Shown one piece after another: positions 33,345 through 41,652 of a stretch of 64,000 nucleotides of DNA (within the stretch, counting starts at the first letter, position 1; each line of letters opens with the position of its first letter). The notes beneath the pieces were generated by a model. The model worked only from the letters and a program-made list of their open reading frames with translations. It did not search any database and had not been told where the DNA came from. A program made the translations under genes and the position numbers. Source of the stretch: Aestuariivirga sp. (GTDB lineage Bacteria; Pseudomonadota; Alphaproteobacteria; Rhizobiales; Aestuariivirgaceae); the NCBI GenBank assembly GCA_030680855.1, contig JAUXUN010000055.1, positions 1 to 64,000 of the forward strand, in the 5' to 3' direction.

Positions 33345-33562
33345 GGTTAACGTTTAGGCGGACGCCGGCTGCCGCCCGTGACCGTCACGGGCGCTTCATC
33401 CGGGTTCGCTGGCTTTGTGCGCACCGGCCGGAATTGGCCGAAACGCGGGTTCAGCGGGGCTCATCAGCGCCGCCAACCAATGGCGCTTATCTAGGTGAAG
33501 GCATACGCCACGTGAATGACCGTACCGCCGGATGGCTTGACTGATCGTCCGGCATTCACTTA
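33345..33562 (-). repeat. ~200 bp leader/intergenic repeat, copy 1
   Basis: Matches 58903-59115 over its length. On the minus strand the part nearest the downstream gene folds as CGGAYG...CGTCCG around an inner 9-bp stem CGCCCGTGA/TCACGGGCG. The Y is T in this copy and C in the other, both of which keep the pair. It could be a 5' leader RNA or conserved promoter region of the minus-strand gene. Confidence 0.8.
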
Positions 33563-33573
33563 ATGACCCCCTC

Positions 33574-34536
33574 ATGGATACGCTGTCGGAAATTCTGCGG
33601 ACGGTCCGGTTGAAAGGGGGCATTTTTCTCGACGCCCGCTTTACCCCCTCGTGGAGCGTTGCCTCCGCACTCACCCCCGACGACCTGCTGCCCTACATGG
33701 CAAAGGCGGAAGTGCTGTGCGCCCTGCATTATGTGATTTCCGGCGAAATGTATGTCGAGGTCGAGGGCGAAGAGCCACTCCATGTCAAAAGCGGCGAGCT
33801 TGTCCTGCTGCCGCGCAATACGCCGCATGTGATGTCGAACAGGCCCGGCCAGCGTCCCATCGATTCCGGGGAACTGATCCAGCCAGGCACTAACGGCGGG
33901 CTGTCGAGCATCGTCTACGGCGGGCCTGGCGGCCCACTCACCAACATCATCTGCGGCTATCTCGCCAATGAGGAAATGCGCAATCCGCTGATGGCAACGC
34001 TGCCGACGGTCCTGAAGGTCAACATCAACGAGGGCGCCTCGCGCGACTGGATTGAATCGTCGGTTCGCTACGGGGCGCAACAGCTCAGCGATGGCCACCT
34101 TGCCTCATCGTCGATCATAGCGCGGCTGTCGGAGCTGCTGTTCGTCGAGGCGGTTCGGGCCTATTCCGAATCCCAGAAGGTGCACGAGAAGCACTGGCTG
34201 CACGGGCTGAAAGATCAATATGTGGGACGCGCCCTTGCCGCCTTGCATGACCGCCTGTCGCACGGCTGGTCGGTGGCCGATATGGCCGAAGTGGCCGGCC
34301 TGTCGCGCAGCGCCTTCGTGGAGCGCTTCACGGCAGCCATGGGATCGCCGCCGATGCAGTATCTTGCCAAGTCGCGCATGCTGTTGGCCAAGGAGCTTCT
34401 GGCGGAGCGGCAAAAGTCAATCAGCCAGGTTGCCGCCGCCGTGGGCTATGGCGCGGAAGCCGCCTTCAACCGCGCCTTCAAGCGCGAGTTCGGCCTACCC
34501 CCTGCCCGCTGGCGCGACCAGCAGGCGGCGGCGTAA
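33574..34536 (+). CDS. AraC-family regulator with cupin sensor domain
   Basis: 320 aa. N-terminal cupin (AraC_binding-like) domain with 'VSGEMYVEVEGEEPLHVKSGELVLLPRNTPHVM', and a C-terminal double HTH ('WSVADMAEVAGLSRSAFVERFTAAMGSPPMQYL', 'ISQVAAAVGYGAEAAFNRAFKREFGLPPARWR'). Its last ~22 codons are repeated at 35801-35866 beyond the cupin/tetR pair. Confidence 0.9.
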   Translation: MDTLSEILRTVRLKGGIFLDARFTPSWSVASALTPDDLLPYMAKAEVLCALHYVISGEMYVEVEGEEPLHVKSGELVLLPRNTPHVMSNRPGQRPIDSGELIQPGTNGGLSSIVYGGPGGPLTNIICGYLANEEMRNPLMATLPTVLKVNINEGASRDWIESSVRYGAQQLSDGHLASSSIIARLSELLFVEAVRAYSESQKVHEKHWLHGLKDQYVGRALAALHDRLSHGWSVADMAEVAGLSRSAFVERFTAAMGSPPMQYLAKSRMLLAKELLAERQKSISQVAAAVGYGAEAAFNRAFKREFGLPPARWRDQQAAA

Positions 34537-34590
34537 CGCAAGCGCCGCGCAACGGGGCGCGGCGCCAACTTCTCACGGAGCGGCTTGGCC

Positions 34591-35079
34591 TCAGTCCGGC
34601 ATTGGGCCGAGGACTTCGATGCCGTAGCGTGCGGCCGTCGATACGACCCGCTCCAGATCTGGCTCGGAAGGCGGTGGCAGTTCGTTGCCGGCAGCCGGTT
34701 CGCTGATTTCGCGAACGAACTCGGCGAAGTCCCTGTCACCTGTCATCATGAGCAAACGCGCCGGGCCGGATCCGGTAACGCGGTAGCCGTGCGGGACGCC
34801 GCGCGGACCGAAGGCGTAGTCGCCGGGCCGGAGCGCCACACGCGTGTCGCCCACCTGGGCGGTGACCTCGCCTTCGAGGATATAGAAATACTCGTCATGG
34901 GTAAGATGGTTGTGCCATGGCGTCGCCCAGCCGGCGGGGGCCAGAATCTCAATCAGGCTCTGGGTGCCGGCAGTTGCGGCTCCGTCGGCCTTGATCCAGA
35001 CAAGGGTGTTTAGGAACTCGCGCGGCGGCACGGCGGCCAGGGCGGTTGCGTCGTCGGTCTTAATGGGGGTCATCAGCAT
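34591..35079 (-). CDS. Cupin domain protein
   Basis: 162 aa from MLMTPIKTD, with AAGGAG upstream. A single double-stranded beta-helix cupin: 'ATPWHNHLTHDEYFYILEGEVTAQVGD' gives the H-x-H...E metal motif, and 'GDYAFGPRGVPHGYRV' the second motif. Similar proteins are quercetinase-like or uncharacterised. It diverges from a TetR gene, which probably regulates it. Confidence 0.82.
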   Translation of the reverse strand: MLMTPIKTDDATALAAVPPREFLNTLVWIKADGAATAGTQSLIEILAPAGWATPWHNHLTHDEYFYILEGEVTAQVGDTRVALRPGDYAFGPRGVPHGYRVTGSGPARLLMMTGDRDFAEFVREISEPAAGNELPPPSEPDLERVVSTAARYGIEVLGPMPD

Positions 35080-35175
35080 TTTGTATTTCTCCTTATGGAC
35101 ATTGGGTTGATAACGATATAGTTTAGTGAGAGGCATATTTCACGAAATAATTATCTCGTCAATAGGAAAATCGGA

Positions 35176-35799
35176 ATGGCTGAAAGAAAATATCAGATGC
35201 GGAAGCGGGCCGAGGGCCAGGATGCCACGCGCGAGCGCATCGTCGAGGCCACCGCCGCCCTGCACTACGAGCATGGTGTGACCGCCACGTCCTATATTCA
35301 AATCGCCGAGCGGGCCGGGGTCGGCGCGGCTACGGTTTACCGCCACTTCCCAACGCTCGGTTCGCTGGTCGAGGCCTGCGGCGCGCATGTCAATGAGTCG
35401 ATGCAGCCACCGCTTCCGGAGAATGCGCAAACCGTCTTTGCAGGCCTGGGCATGCGGGGGCAGCGCCTGGAACGCCTCGTCGCCGAGCTCGATGCGTTCT
35501 ACGACCGCGGCGCCGTCTGGCTTGGGATCGCGGCCCGTGACCGGGGCCGCGTGCCCGAGCTCGACGCGTTCCTGCGGCAGGTCGAGGCCGGGGTGGAGGC
35601 GCTGGTCCGGGAGGCGATCGGAGCCGGGTCTTCGGAAGCCGTGGTCCGGCTCACGACGGCGCTGGCCGACGTTTCAGTGTGGCTTTCATTAAAGCGGCTC
35701 GACGCGCCGCCAGCGGAGTTCCGGCGCACAATGGCCGGCCTGCTTGACTGTGCGAACGCGCTCGCCGCGCACGCTCACGAAAGTCCTGCGCGACCCTGA
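35176..35799 (+). CDS. TetR-family regulator
   Basis: 207 aa. The N-terminal HTH is 'TSYIQIAERAGVGAATVYRHFPTLGSLVEAC'; the C-terminal ligand domain is helical. It diverges from the cupin gene, and the 96-bp gap has ACGATATA and TATCTCGT half-sites that could form its operator. The copy of the araC tail begins one base after its stop codon. Confidence 0.88.
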   Translation: MAERKYQMRKRAEGQDATRERIVEATAALHYEHGVTATSYIQIAERAGVGAATVYRHFPTLGSLVEACGAHVNESMQPPLPENAQTVFAGLGMRGQRLERLVAELDAFYDRGAVWLGIAARDRGRVPELDAFLRQVEAGVEALVREAIGAGSSEAVVRLTTALADVSVWLSLKRLDAPPAEFRRTMAGLLDCANALAAHAHESPARP

Positions 35800-35800
35800 A

Positions 35801-35866
35801 GCTGCCTTCAAGCGCGAATTCAGTGTGCCCCCTGGCCGCTGGCGGGGCCAGCAGGTGGCGGTGTAA
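35801..35866 (+). pseudogene. Duplicated 3' tail of the araC gene
   Basis: 22 codons ending in TAA that read AAFKREF.VPPGRWRGQQVAV, matching the last codons of the araC gene (34471-34536). The copies flank the cupin/tetR pair as direct repeats. Confidence 0.85.
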
Positions 35867-35904
35867 GCGGGTTTACGCTTTCGAATGCTGCCCAGTCGTG
35901 GTCT

Positions 35905-36162
35905 TCACACCTCTTCATTTTCCAGCCGGGCCAGCCAGAAATTGACGTTCTTCTCGAGCTTGCTGATGTCGTCAATGTGTTTTTCAGTGTCTCCGATTTC
36001 CCTGCTGACGTCCTCCAGCAAGGTTTCGCAGCATTCCTGGAGCTCCAGATGCCTGATCTTGTGATGGATGGTTCTTCTGCCCTTCAGCATGGGCTCCGCG
36101 TCCTGCAATTTTGAGCTCAAATCGATAAGCGTAGTGCGCATGTTTGTCCCATTCACCTGCAT
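35905..36162 (-). CDS. Coiled-coil hypothetical protein in phage remnant
   Basis: 85 aa from MQVNGTNM, with GAGGAG 9 nt upstream; the ATG three codons earlier is possible. Mostly helical with heptad-like Leu/Ile spacing ('LSSKLQDAEPMLKGRRTIHHKI'). It follows the 76-aa gene within about 30 nt on the same strand. No family recognised. Confidence 0.5.
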   Translation of the reverse strand: MQVNGTNMRTTLIDLSSKLQDAEPMLKGRRTIHHKIRHLELQECCETLLEDVSREIGDTEKHIDDISKLEKNVNFWLARLENEEV

Positions 36163-36190
36163 CCGCTCCATCTCCTCAATTATTACCAGC

Positions 36191-36421
36191 TCATTTCGAA
36201 AACTCGGCTTCCTGGGCAATTGCCCGGATTTCCTCTTCATTGAGAACGCCCCCACCGTAGTCAATGCTCAGGCCGTAGTAATCCGCGGGAGAAACCTGCG
36301 AGGCAAATTCCAGGACCTTTGAAAGCTTTCCGGCCGCAATCGGCACGGAAGGGTTGTTTTCGACTGCAGGCATCTTGAATGCCCTCAGGATTGAATATGA
36401 TTTCAGGTCAGGCTTATTCAT
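36191..36421 (-). CDS. Hypothetical protein in phage remnant
   Basis: 76 aa. Small and soluble, mildly acidic at the C-terminal end ('NEEEIRAIAQEAEFSK'). It lies between a DUF2190 gene and a coiled-coil gene on one strand, so it is probably part of the same old prophage segment. No function assignable. Confidence 0.5.
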   Translation of the reverse strand: MNKPDLKSYSILRAFKMPAVENNPSVPIAAGKLSKVLEFASQVSPADYYGLSIDYGGGVLNEEEIRAIAQEAEFSK

Positions 36422-36439
36422 CGCGGCAGGCCCAGGCAG

Positions 36440-36775
36440 CTACTGCGCGAGGCCGAAAATCTTGATCCTGCCCAGTTCGGCGGACTGCCCTGAACCCGCT
36501 TCGAGGGCTATTCCGACAAAACAATTTCCGATGCGCAGGTTTGTTATCTTGCGGTCCTTGTTGTCCCAGTAAAGCTTCTCGCCGATTTCCCAGACCTGTT
36601 TCGGGCATTTCCTGACATCAAAAACCCCGGTTGTGACCACTTCGACAGTTTCGCCAAGTGATGCCCAGGACTTCGCCACCCCAAAAATCGCACCAATCTG
36701 CACACAGTCCCCGCTGTTGACTTCATAGGGCGCGGAAAGCGAGAGCGTGTTTCCCGGATGAATATAGTTGTTCAT
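36440..36775 (-). CDS. DUF2190-family phage protein (capsid cement-like)
   Basis: 111 aa. 'MNNYIHPGNTLSLSAPYEVNSGDCVQIGAIFGVA' and 'VVTTGVFDVRKC' follow the DUF2190 pattern found beside major capsid genes of tailed phages. No capsid gene is present here, so it is a remnant or has been recruited. Confidence 0.75.
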   Translation of the reverse strand: MNNYIHPGNTLSLSAPYEVNSGDCVQIGAIFGVAKSWASLGETVEVVTTGVFDVRKCPKQVWEIGEKLYWDNKDRKITNLRIGNCFVGIALEAGSGQSAELGRIKIFGLAQ

Positions 36776-36815
36776 GTCCTAACCTTTTCTTTGCCAATTC
36801 ATAAAAAATCCGCGC

Positions 36816-37154
36816 CTATTGGCTGGCCCAGATCACGCGACCGAGAAACTCGATATCAGACGCCTTGATCAGGGTTTCCTTCCGCTTCTGCCCGCCAAGG
36901 TTGATGCCGAGAAAATCTTCCGCCTTGTGAAAGAGCGTCCCGCACAATTGGCGCTTGTCCCTCGTTTCAATAATGACCCTGTCGCCGATCCGCACCGGAA
37001 CCGTGGCCGAAACGATCAATTGGTCGCCATGGCGATACAGCGGCAGCATGCTGTTGCCGTATACGTTGATTGCCTTGGCATCCTGAACGGAAAGCAAATC
37101 CAAATCGTCCCTCCACATTGCAGCGATGATAGCGCCTCCGAATCCGGGGGACAT
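36816..37154 (-). CDS. S24/LexA-like peptidase domain, HTH missing
   Basis: 112 aa. It carries only the C-terminal peptidase domain of a CI/LexA-type repressor: the Ser motif 'VYGNSMLPLYRHGDQLIV' and a later Lys in 'ETRDKRQLCG' for the Ser-Lys dyad. The usual N-terminal HTH is absent, so it cannot repress in the ordinary way. Its 5' part is repeated at 39591-39842, on the other side of the sucrose-phosphate synthase gene. Confidence 0.75.
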   Translation of the reverse strand: MSPGFGGAIIAAMWRDDLDLLSVQDAKAINVYGNSMLPLYRHGDQLIVSATVPVRIGDRVIIETRDKRQLCGTLFHKAEDFLGINLGGQKRKETLIKASDIEFLGRVIWASQ

Positions 37155-37306
37155 AGGTAGCTCTACCTATTGGCCGCCGGGGCGGGAGGACGCACAGTGG
37201 AATAGTCCCCGCAGCCTGGGTAAACCGAACCCAGAAATACCAATCGGGCAATACATGGACCGCGCGTCAGCTCCCGCACCCCCCCTCAATGACTGGTGTG
37301 CGGTCC
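37053..37306. repeat. Direct repeat, copy adjoining S24 gene
   Basis: About 250 bp matching 39591-39842 in the same orientation. It covers the S24 gene's first ~33 codons, the intergenic DNA (with GGTAGCTCTACC, a palindrome present in both copies) and a vestige of the 3' end of the fructosidase-like gene. Confidence 0.9.
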
Positions 37307-37377
37307 AATAATTTCAAGGCACGGGGGCAATCTGCAAAAACAGCGATTCGCCACGGAGACTGTTCAGTTTCCAGCCA
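37155..37377. other. Intergenic region, mostly repeat
   Basis: No gene. Most of it is repeat copy 37053-37306; the remaining ~70 bp lead into the end of the sucrose-phosphate synthase gene. Confidence 0.6.
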
Positions 37378-39567
37378 TCAGACGCCGTAATGCCGCAGCC
37401 CATCCAGAATGCCGGCGGCGTTGGCCTGCTCTGAAAAATACACATCCTTGGACTTTTTCAGAACGCCAACTTCCTTGCTGTAATTTCCCACGACTATGCC
37501 CCGCGAAAGCCCGCGCAGCATGTCGATGTCATTGCCGGAATCGCCAGCGGTGAGGACATGGGACATATCGATGCCAAACCGCCAGCTCACATAACGCAAG
37601 GCATGCCCCTTCGAGGCGCGAACCGGGAGAACATCAACACACCGATTTCGCGAGACGACGACCCTTGCCTGCAATGAGCTCTTCCGCAAGAGCGTCTTGA
37701 TCGCGCGTGCCGCAGTTGGCAGGGGCCGATCCAGATAGTAGCTGATCTTGTCGTGGGTCTGGGCTTCGGGTTCCTGCGGCTCGAGCCAGTCAATCTGGCT
37801 GAGGAGAGCGCGGATTTCATGGGGCTGCCAGCGAAACTGAATATGCCGGTGCCAGTGTGTATCCTGGTTGAATCTGCCAAAATTATAATCAATCCGCGTG
37901 CCCACCGAGGTAATCAGCAAGCTCGGATCGGGCAGCCTGCTTTCCTCCATGAAAGCCCGGGCGCTCTGCAGGTTCCGGCCAGTAGCGATTCCGAACAGTA
38001 TATCGTCGCGGTCATTGATAAGGTCAGTCAGCTGCCGCATCGCCCGGTCATCACCGGTCAAGGTATCGTCAATGTCGCAGACGAGATAGTGCCTGGCGGT
38101 GGCGAACTGCTTCACCCGTTTTCGAACGGAAGGCGCCGCCCTCCGGTCGGGGGTAAGCTGCTTCACCAATCTCAGGTAGCTCGCAATATGCCGCTGCCAT
38201 GTGTAGAAACGCGAGACGTTCTTTTTGCCAGCGGCGGACAAGGCGCGCCAGCGGGCCGGATCGGCAATGAGGCCCGAAATGGCCTGGGCGGTCTCCTCGA
38301 AGTTTTCGGGATCGACAGTCAAACCGTGACCGCAATTCTTCAAGACATCACTCATCCCGCCGGCACCCGAACTGACCACAGGCACACCCGCCGCCGCGGC
38401 CTCGACCAGCGTCAGCCCAAAATTTTCGTGCTTGGACAGCGCGAGAGAGACACCGCGGGTGTTGCGGGCATGCTGATACAGCGCTGTGACAAGCTCGGGG
38501 CTATGCGTTTTCGGGTACGCGACGCTGCCGTGGAGATCATAGAGATCAATCAAATTGAACATTTCCAAATACAGGTCACGCTGCGGCTGGCCGATGGAAT
38601 CCAGATCGGTGCGCAGGCCAATGAAAAGATACAAATTGGCCACGTCCTTCAGGTTGGAACGGCCAAATGCATGGATTGCGGCAGCCGTGTTCTTTTGCGC
38701 GTCAGGCCTGGCAATGACAAGCAGCGCAGGCTTGGCGGGATCGGCCAGGAACTTCGTTCCAATGCTCCTGAATTCCTTCAGGGCCGATGCGGACAGCCGG
38801 GTCCTGAGTTTTTCTATCTCGCACCCCGGAGGCAAAATGCGCATCCTGTCCTTGTCATAATGGTCGTATCTGGCGTACTGGGTCTCCACTTCGTTGCTGG
38901 TGCTGGCAATGACCAGCTCGGCATTCTCCAACGTTTCTTCTTCCGCCTCAATGCGCTCGCGAAAATGGAATTTGCGTTCAGAGGCACGGGGACTCATTCC
39001 CTCGGAGAGGATTCTCTCCCGCTTGAACCGCCCCAGCGAATGCGCCGTATAGAAGACTGGAATGCCGAGTATCTTCGCTATTCGCGTGGCGACAAGGCCG
39101 CCGTCAGCATAGTGCCCGTGAATGGCATCCGGAACCTCGCCCTGATCGCGAATATAACGAAGCGCGTTGTCGATGAATTCCTGCAGGTGGGGCCAGAGCT
39201 GCTCCTTTGGCAAATAGCGCTCAGGACCACAGGCCAGGCGCACAATTCGTGCCCGGTCGGCCACCACCTCGATTTTTTCCGCGTAATCAGCGGAAAGCCG
39301 GACGTCATTGATCTTCCGGGTGAGAAGCTCCACGCGATGCACGCTGCGCGCTTTCCCCAGCCGCCGCAAAAGCTCCAGAACATACTTGGTCTGCCCGCCG
39401 GTATCGGCATCCACGCCGATCTCCGGCGATTCAGAACGAAAACGCCCATGAATGCTGACGTGCAGAAGGTATAGACCTCTTTGCGAAGGCGTGTCTTTTG
39501 CGCTCAAGTTCACGTACGATCCCCGGATTGCATTGCCATTGAAGCAGGCTCCATTAATTGCCGGCAT
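37378..39567 (-). CDS. Sucrose-phosphate synthase with fused sucrose-phosphatase domain
   Basis: 729 aa from MPAINGACF; the 32 codons before it in the track are translated repeat. The GT4 part opens with 'LLHVSIHGRFRSESPEIGVDADTGGQTKYVLEL' and has 'EAAAAGVPVVSSGAGGMSDVL' in the donor site. After about residue 490 a HAD-type phosphatase follows (DxDxT as 'VCDIDDTLTGD', later 'TAGDSGNDIDML'). It makes sucrose from UDP-glucose and fructose-6-phosphate, typically as an osmoprotectant. Flanked by direct repeats of the neighbouring gene. Confidence 0.92.
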   Translation of the reverse strand: MPAINGACFNGNAIRGSYVNLSAKDTPSQRGLYLLHVSIHGRFRSESPEIGVDADTGGQTKYVLELLRRLGKARSVHRVELLTRKINDVRLSADYAEKIEVVADRARIVRLACGPERYLPKEQLWPHLQEFIDNALRYIRDQGEVPDAIHGHYADGGLVATRIAKILGIPVFYTAHSLGRFKRERILSEGMSPRASERKFHFRERIEAEEETLENAELVIASTSNEVETQYARYDHYDKDRMRILPPGCEIEKLRTRLSASALKEFRSIGTKFLADPAKPALLVIARPDAQKNTAAAIHAFGRSNLKDVANLYLFIGLRTDLDSIGQPQRDLYLEMFNLIDLYDLHGSVAYPKTHSPELVTALYQHARNTRGVSLALSKHENFGLTLVEAAAAGVPVVSSGAGGMSDVLKNCGHGLTVDPENFEETAQAISGLIADPARWRALSAAGKKNVSRFYTWQRHIASYLRLVKQLTPDRRAAPSVRKRVKQFATARHYLVCDIDDTLTGDDRAMRQLTDLINDRDDILFGIATGRNLQSARAFMEESRLPDPSLLITSVGTRIDYNFGRFNQDTHWHRHIQFRWQPHEIRALLSQIDWLEPQEPEAQTHDKISYYLDRPLPTAARAIKTLLRKSSLQARVVVSRNRCVDVLPVRASKGHALRYVSWRFGIDMSHVLTAGDSGNDIDMLRGLSRGIVVGNYSKEVGVLKKSKDVYFSEQANAAGILDGLRHYGV

Positions 39568-39590
39568 TTCTGTCGGGAACTGAAATGGAA

Positions 39591-39842
39591 CGCTGCCATG
39601 AATATTGACTGCCTGGCATCCTGAACGGAAAGCAGGTCCAGATCGCCCCATCAATTGCGGCAATGATAGCGCCAGCGAATTCCGGGGACATAGGTAGCTC
39701 TACCTATTGGCTGCCGGGGTGGGAGCAAGCAGAGTGGAATGGCCCCCACAGTCTGGGTATCCCGCACTCAGAATTACCAATCGGGCAAAAATGGACCGCG
39801 CATCAGCTCCCGCCCCCCTCAATGACTGGTGCGCGGTCCGGC
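39591..39842. repeat. Direct repeat, copy between synthase and fructosidase genes
   Basis: Equivalent to 37053-37306. It contains a truncated S24 start (MSPEFAGAIIAAI) that breaks just before the catalytic Ser codon, and provides the last ~13 codons and stop of the fructosidase-like gene. Confidence 0.9.
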
Positions 39843-40885
39843 AAGTTTAAGCCTTGCAGGCCGCTCTCCTGAGCGGATGCCGGCGAGAGCGCGTCGCGCA
39901 GCGCCATGCCGTATTGTCGGCCATCAATGCGCAAGTGGCCTTCCTTTGTTGTCCAGATCGGTATTGGATCCGATATTGCGCCCACAAAACTGCCGTCGGC
40001 CCGGTGATTCAGAAATGCCATGAACACGGGCTTGCCTTCCCGTGTGCGGAGAAAGCGCCCGCCGTAAAACCGGCCCACCGAGTCGCCTCCAAAAAAACTG
40101 TCTTCGACCAGTTCAAAGGGGCCCGACGGCGATCTGGAGCGTATGTAATGTGTTCCCGTCACGGCTCCGGTCTTGCCCGTCGCCAGGTAGGTGGGCGCCA
40201 TGTGCCGTGATGCATTGCTGAAGAGGCAAAACCACCAGCCATCAAGTTCAAATATCTGGGGCACCTCCATCTCGCCGTAGTAACCGATCCGGAACAGGGG
40301 CTTTTCGACTTTCCAAGCCAATAGGTCCGGCGATGTTGCCTGGCCGATTACCCCGCTGCCGCCGGGATGCCCGTCCTTCTCGCGCGCCGTAAATATCATG
40401 CGCCAGCCGCTGCCGGACGGATCCGGATAGACCCATGGATCGCGAAACGCCTGGTCATGCCAGCGGGAGATATCATAGGTCTCGTAGATGTCGGGATCAA
40501 TTTCCAGCAACGGACGGTTGCCAAGTTTGACCCAGACAAAGAGATCGTCAGAGACGGCCGCCCCGATACGCTGGTACTTTCTTTCTTCCGACAGCATGGT
40601 GCCGGTATAGAACATCATCCATTTGCCGTCGGGCCGCTTCACGACCGAGCCTGTCCAGGTTGTTCCGTCGTCCCAGTAGGGCGGATCCGATGGCTTAAGC
40701 ACGATTCCTTCGTACTTCCAGTTGATCAGGTCCTGCGAGGTGGCGTGGCCGATCCGCGCGTGGGGATGGCGGAGATCGGCATGGTCACTGGTTTTGGGCG
40801 CGGTGAGGAAGAACAAGTGAAGTGTCTCCTCGTGCCATGCAAACCAAAAGTCCCATACATAGCTCCCGGGTATTTCAAAGGCCAT
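39803..40885 (-). CDS. GH32/GH68-like glycoside hydrolase (sucrose/fructan-acting)
   Basis: 360 aa, five-bladed propeller type. Visible elements are an N-terminal 'YVWDFWF' nucleophile region, 'WTGSVVKRPDGKWMMFYTG', the RDP motif in 'FRDPWVYPD', and 'YGEMEVPQIFEL', which likely holds the acid/base Glu. With sucrose-phosphate synthase next to it, the enzyme probably cleaves or transfers fructose from sucrose. No signal peptide, so it is cytoplasmic. Its end lies inside the direct repeat. Confidence 0.8.
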   Translation of the reverse strand: MAFEIPGSYVWDFWFAWHEETLHLFFLTAPKTSDHADLRHPHARIGHATSQDLINWKYEGIVLKPSDPPYWDDGTTWTGSVVKRPDGKWMMFYTGTMLSEERKYQRIGAAVSDDLFVWVKLGNRPLLEIDPDIYETYDISRWHDQAFRDPWVYPDPSGSGWRMIFTAREKDGHPGGSGVIGQATSPDLLAWKVEKPLFRIGYYGEMEVPQIFELDGWWFCLFSNASRHMAPTYLATGKTGAVTGTHYIRSRSPSGPFELVEDSFFGGDSVGRFYGGRFLRTREGKPVFMAFLNHRADGSFVGAISDPIPIWTTKEGHLRIDGRQYGMALRDALSPASAQESGLQGLNLPDRAPVIEGGGS

Positions 40886-41040
40886 TCCATTCCCTTTAGT
40901 TTCAGCTTAGGCATTGCTGTAGTTGAAGTTCAGTGGGTCAAATGTTTGGCCAATTTAAGGATTAAATTCTGTAGGTGCCAGTACCCATAACGCGGCACGC
41001 CGGTTTTGCCTATAGCGCCTGCGCGCGCGGCCCAATGAAT

Positions 41041-41652
41041 TCAGGGCTTGGGCGGCAATATCACGAGCAGGTAGCGGATGAGCTGGGGCAAGGATGTGGC
41101 CTGCATCTTGGCCAGGACGCTGGCCCGGTGATGGTCCACGGTGCGCACGCTGATGGAAAATGTCGAGGCAATGGCAGCACTCGAGTAGCCTTCGGCCACC
41201 ATTTCGGCCACGGATTTTTCACGCTCGGTCAAAAGCCCAAAGCGCGCCATGAGGGATTTTTCGTCCGGCCCGGCGCTTGCTGTCGGCTTGCGCTGCTCGA
41301 TGGCGCTGGTGATGGAGGCAACGAGCTGTTCGTCGTCAACCGGCTTCTCGATGAAATCGAAGGCGCCGTTGCGCATGGCCTGCACCGCCATGGAGATATC
41401 GGCGTGGCCAGTTATGATGATCACCGGGAGGCCCGCGGCGGTTTGGGCCAGCATGCGCTGCAGGCTCAAGCCGTCCATGTCAGGCATGCGCACGTCCAGC
41501 ACGACGCAATCGGGAGCCGATTTCTGGATCCGCTCCATCGCATCTCGCGCGTTGCCGCTTGATGCTGTCTTGAAGCCATAGGTGGCAAGGACCGAGGAGA
41601 GGGACGTGCGCACCGATTGCTCGTCATCGACAATCAGTATCTTGTGCTTCAC
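41041..41652 (-). CDS. FixJ-type response regulator
   Basis: 203 aa. Receiver domain with the phospho-acceptor Asp in 'DCVVLDVRMPDMDG' and Lys in 'FIEKPVD'; C-terminal LuxR/FixJ HTH 'LTEREKSVAEMVAEGYSSAAIASTFSISVRTVDHHRASVLAKM'. It overlaps the sensor kinase gene by 4 nt, so it is its partner. Confidence 0.92.
   Translation of the reverse strand: MKHKILIVDDEQSVRTSLSSVLATYGFKTASSGNARDAMERIQKSAPDCVVLDVRMPDMDGLSLQRMLAQTAAGLPVIIITGHADISMAVQAMRNGAFDFIEKPVDDEQLVASITSAIEQRKPTASAGPDEKSLMARFGLLTEREKSVAEMVAEGYSSAAIASTFSISVRTVDHHRASVLAKMQATSLPQLIRYLLVILPPKP

Noticed and set aside
33396-33674. 92-aa minus-strand ORF across the leader repeat
   Set aside because: It crosses the repeat and the araC start in antisense; the equivalent frame is not kept in the second repeat copy.
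37753-39474. 573-aa plus-strand ORF opposite the sucrose-phosphate synthase
   Set aside because: Shadow of a strong GT4/HAD gene on the minus strand; no recognisable domain.
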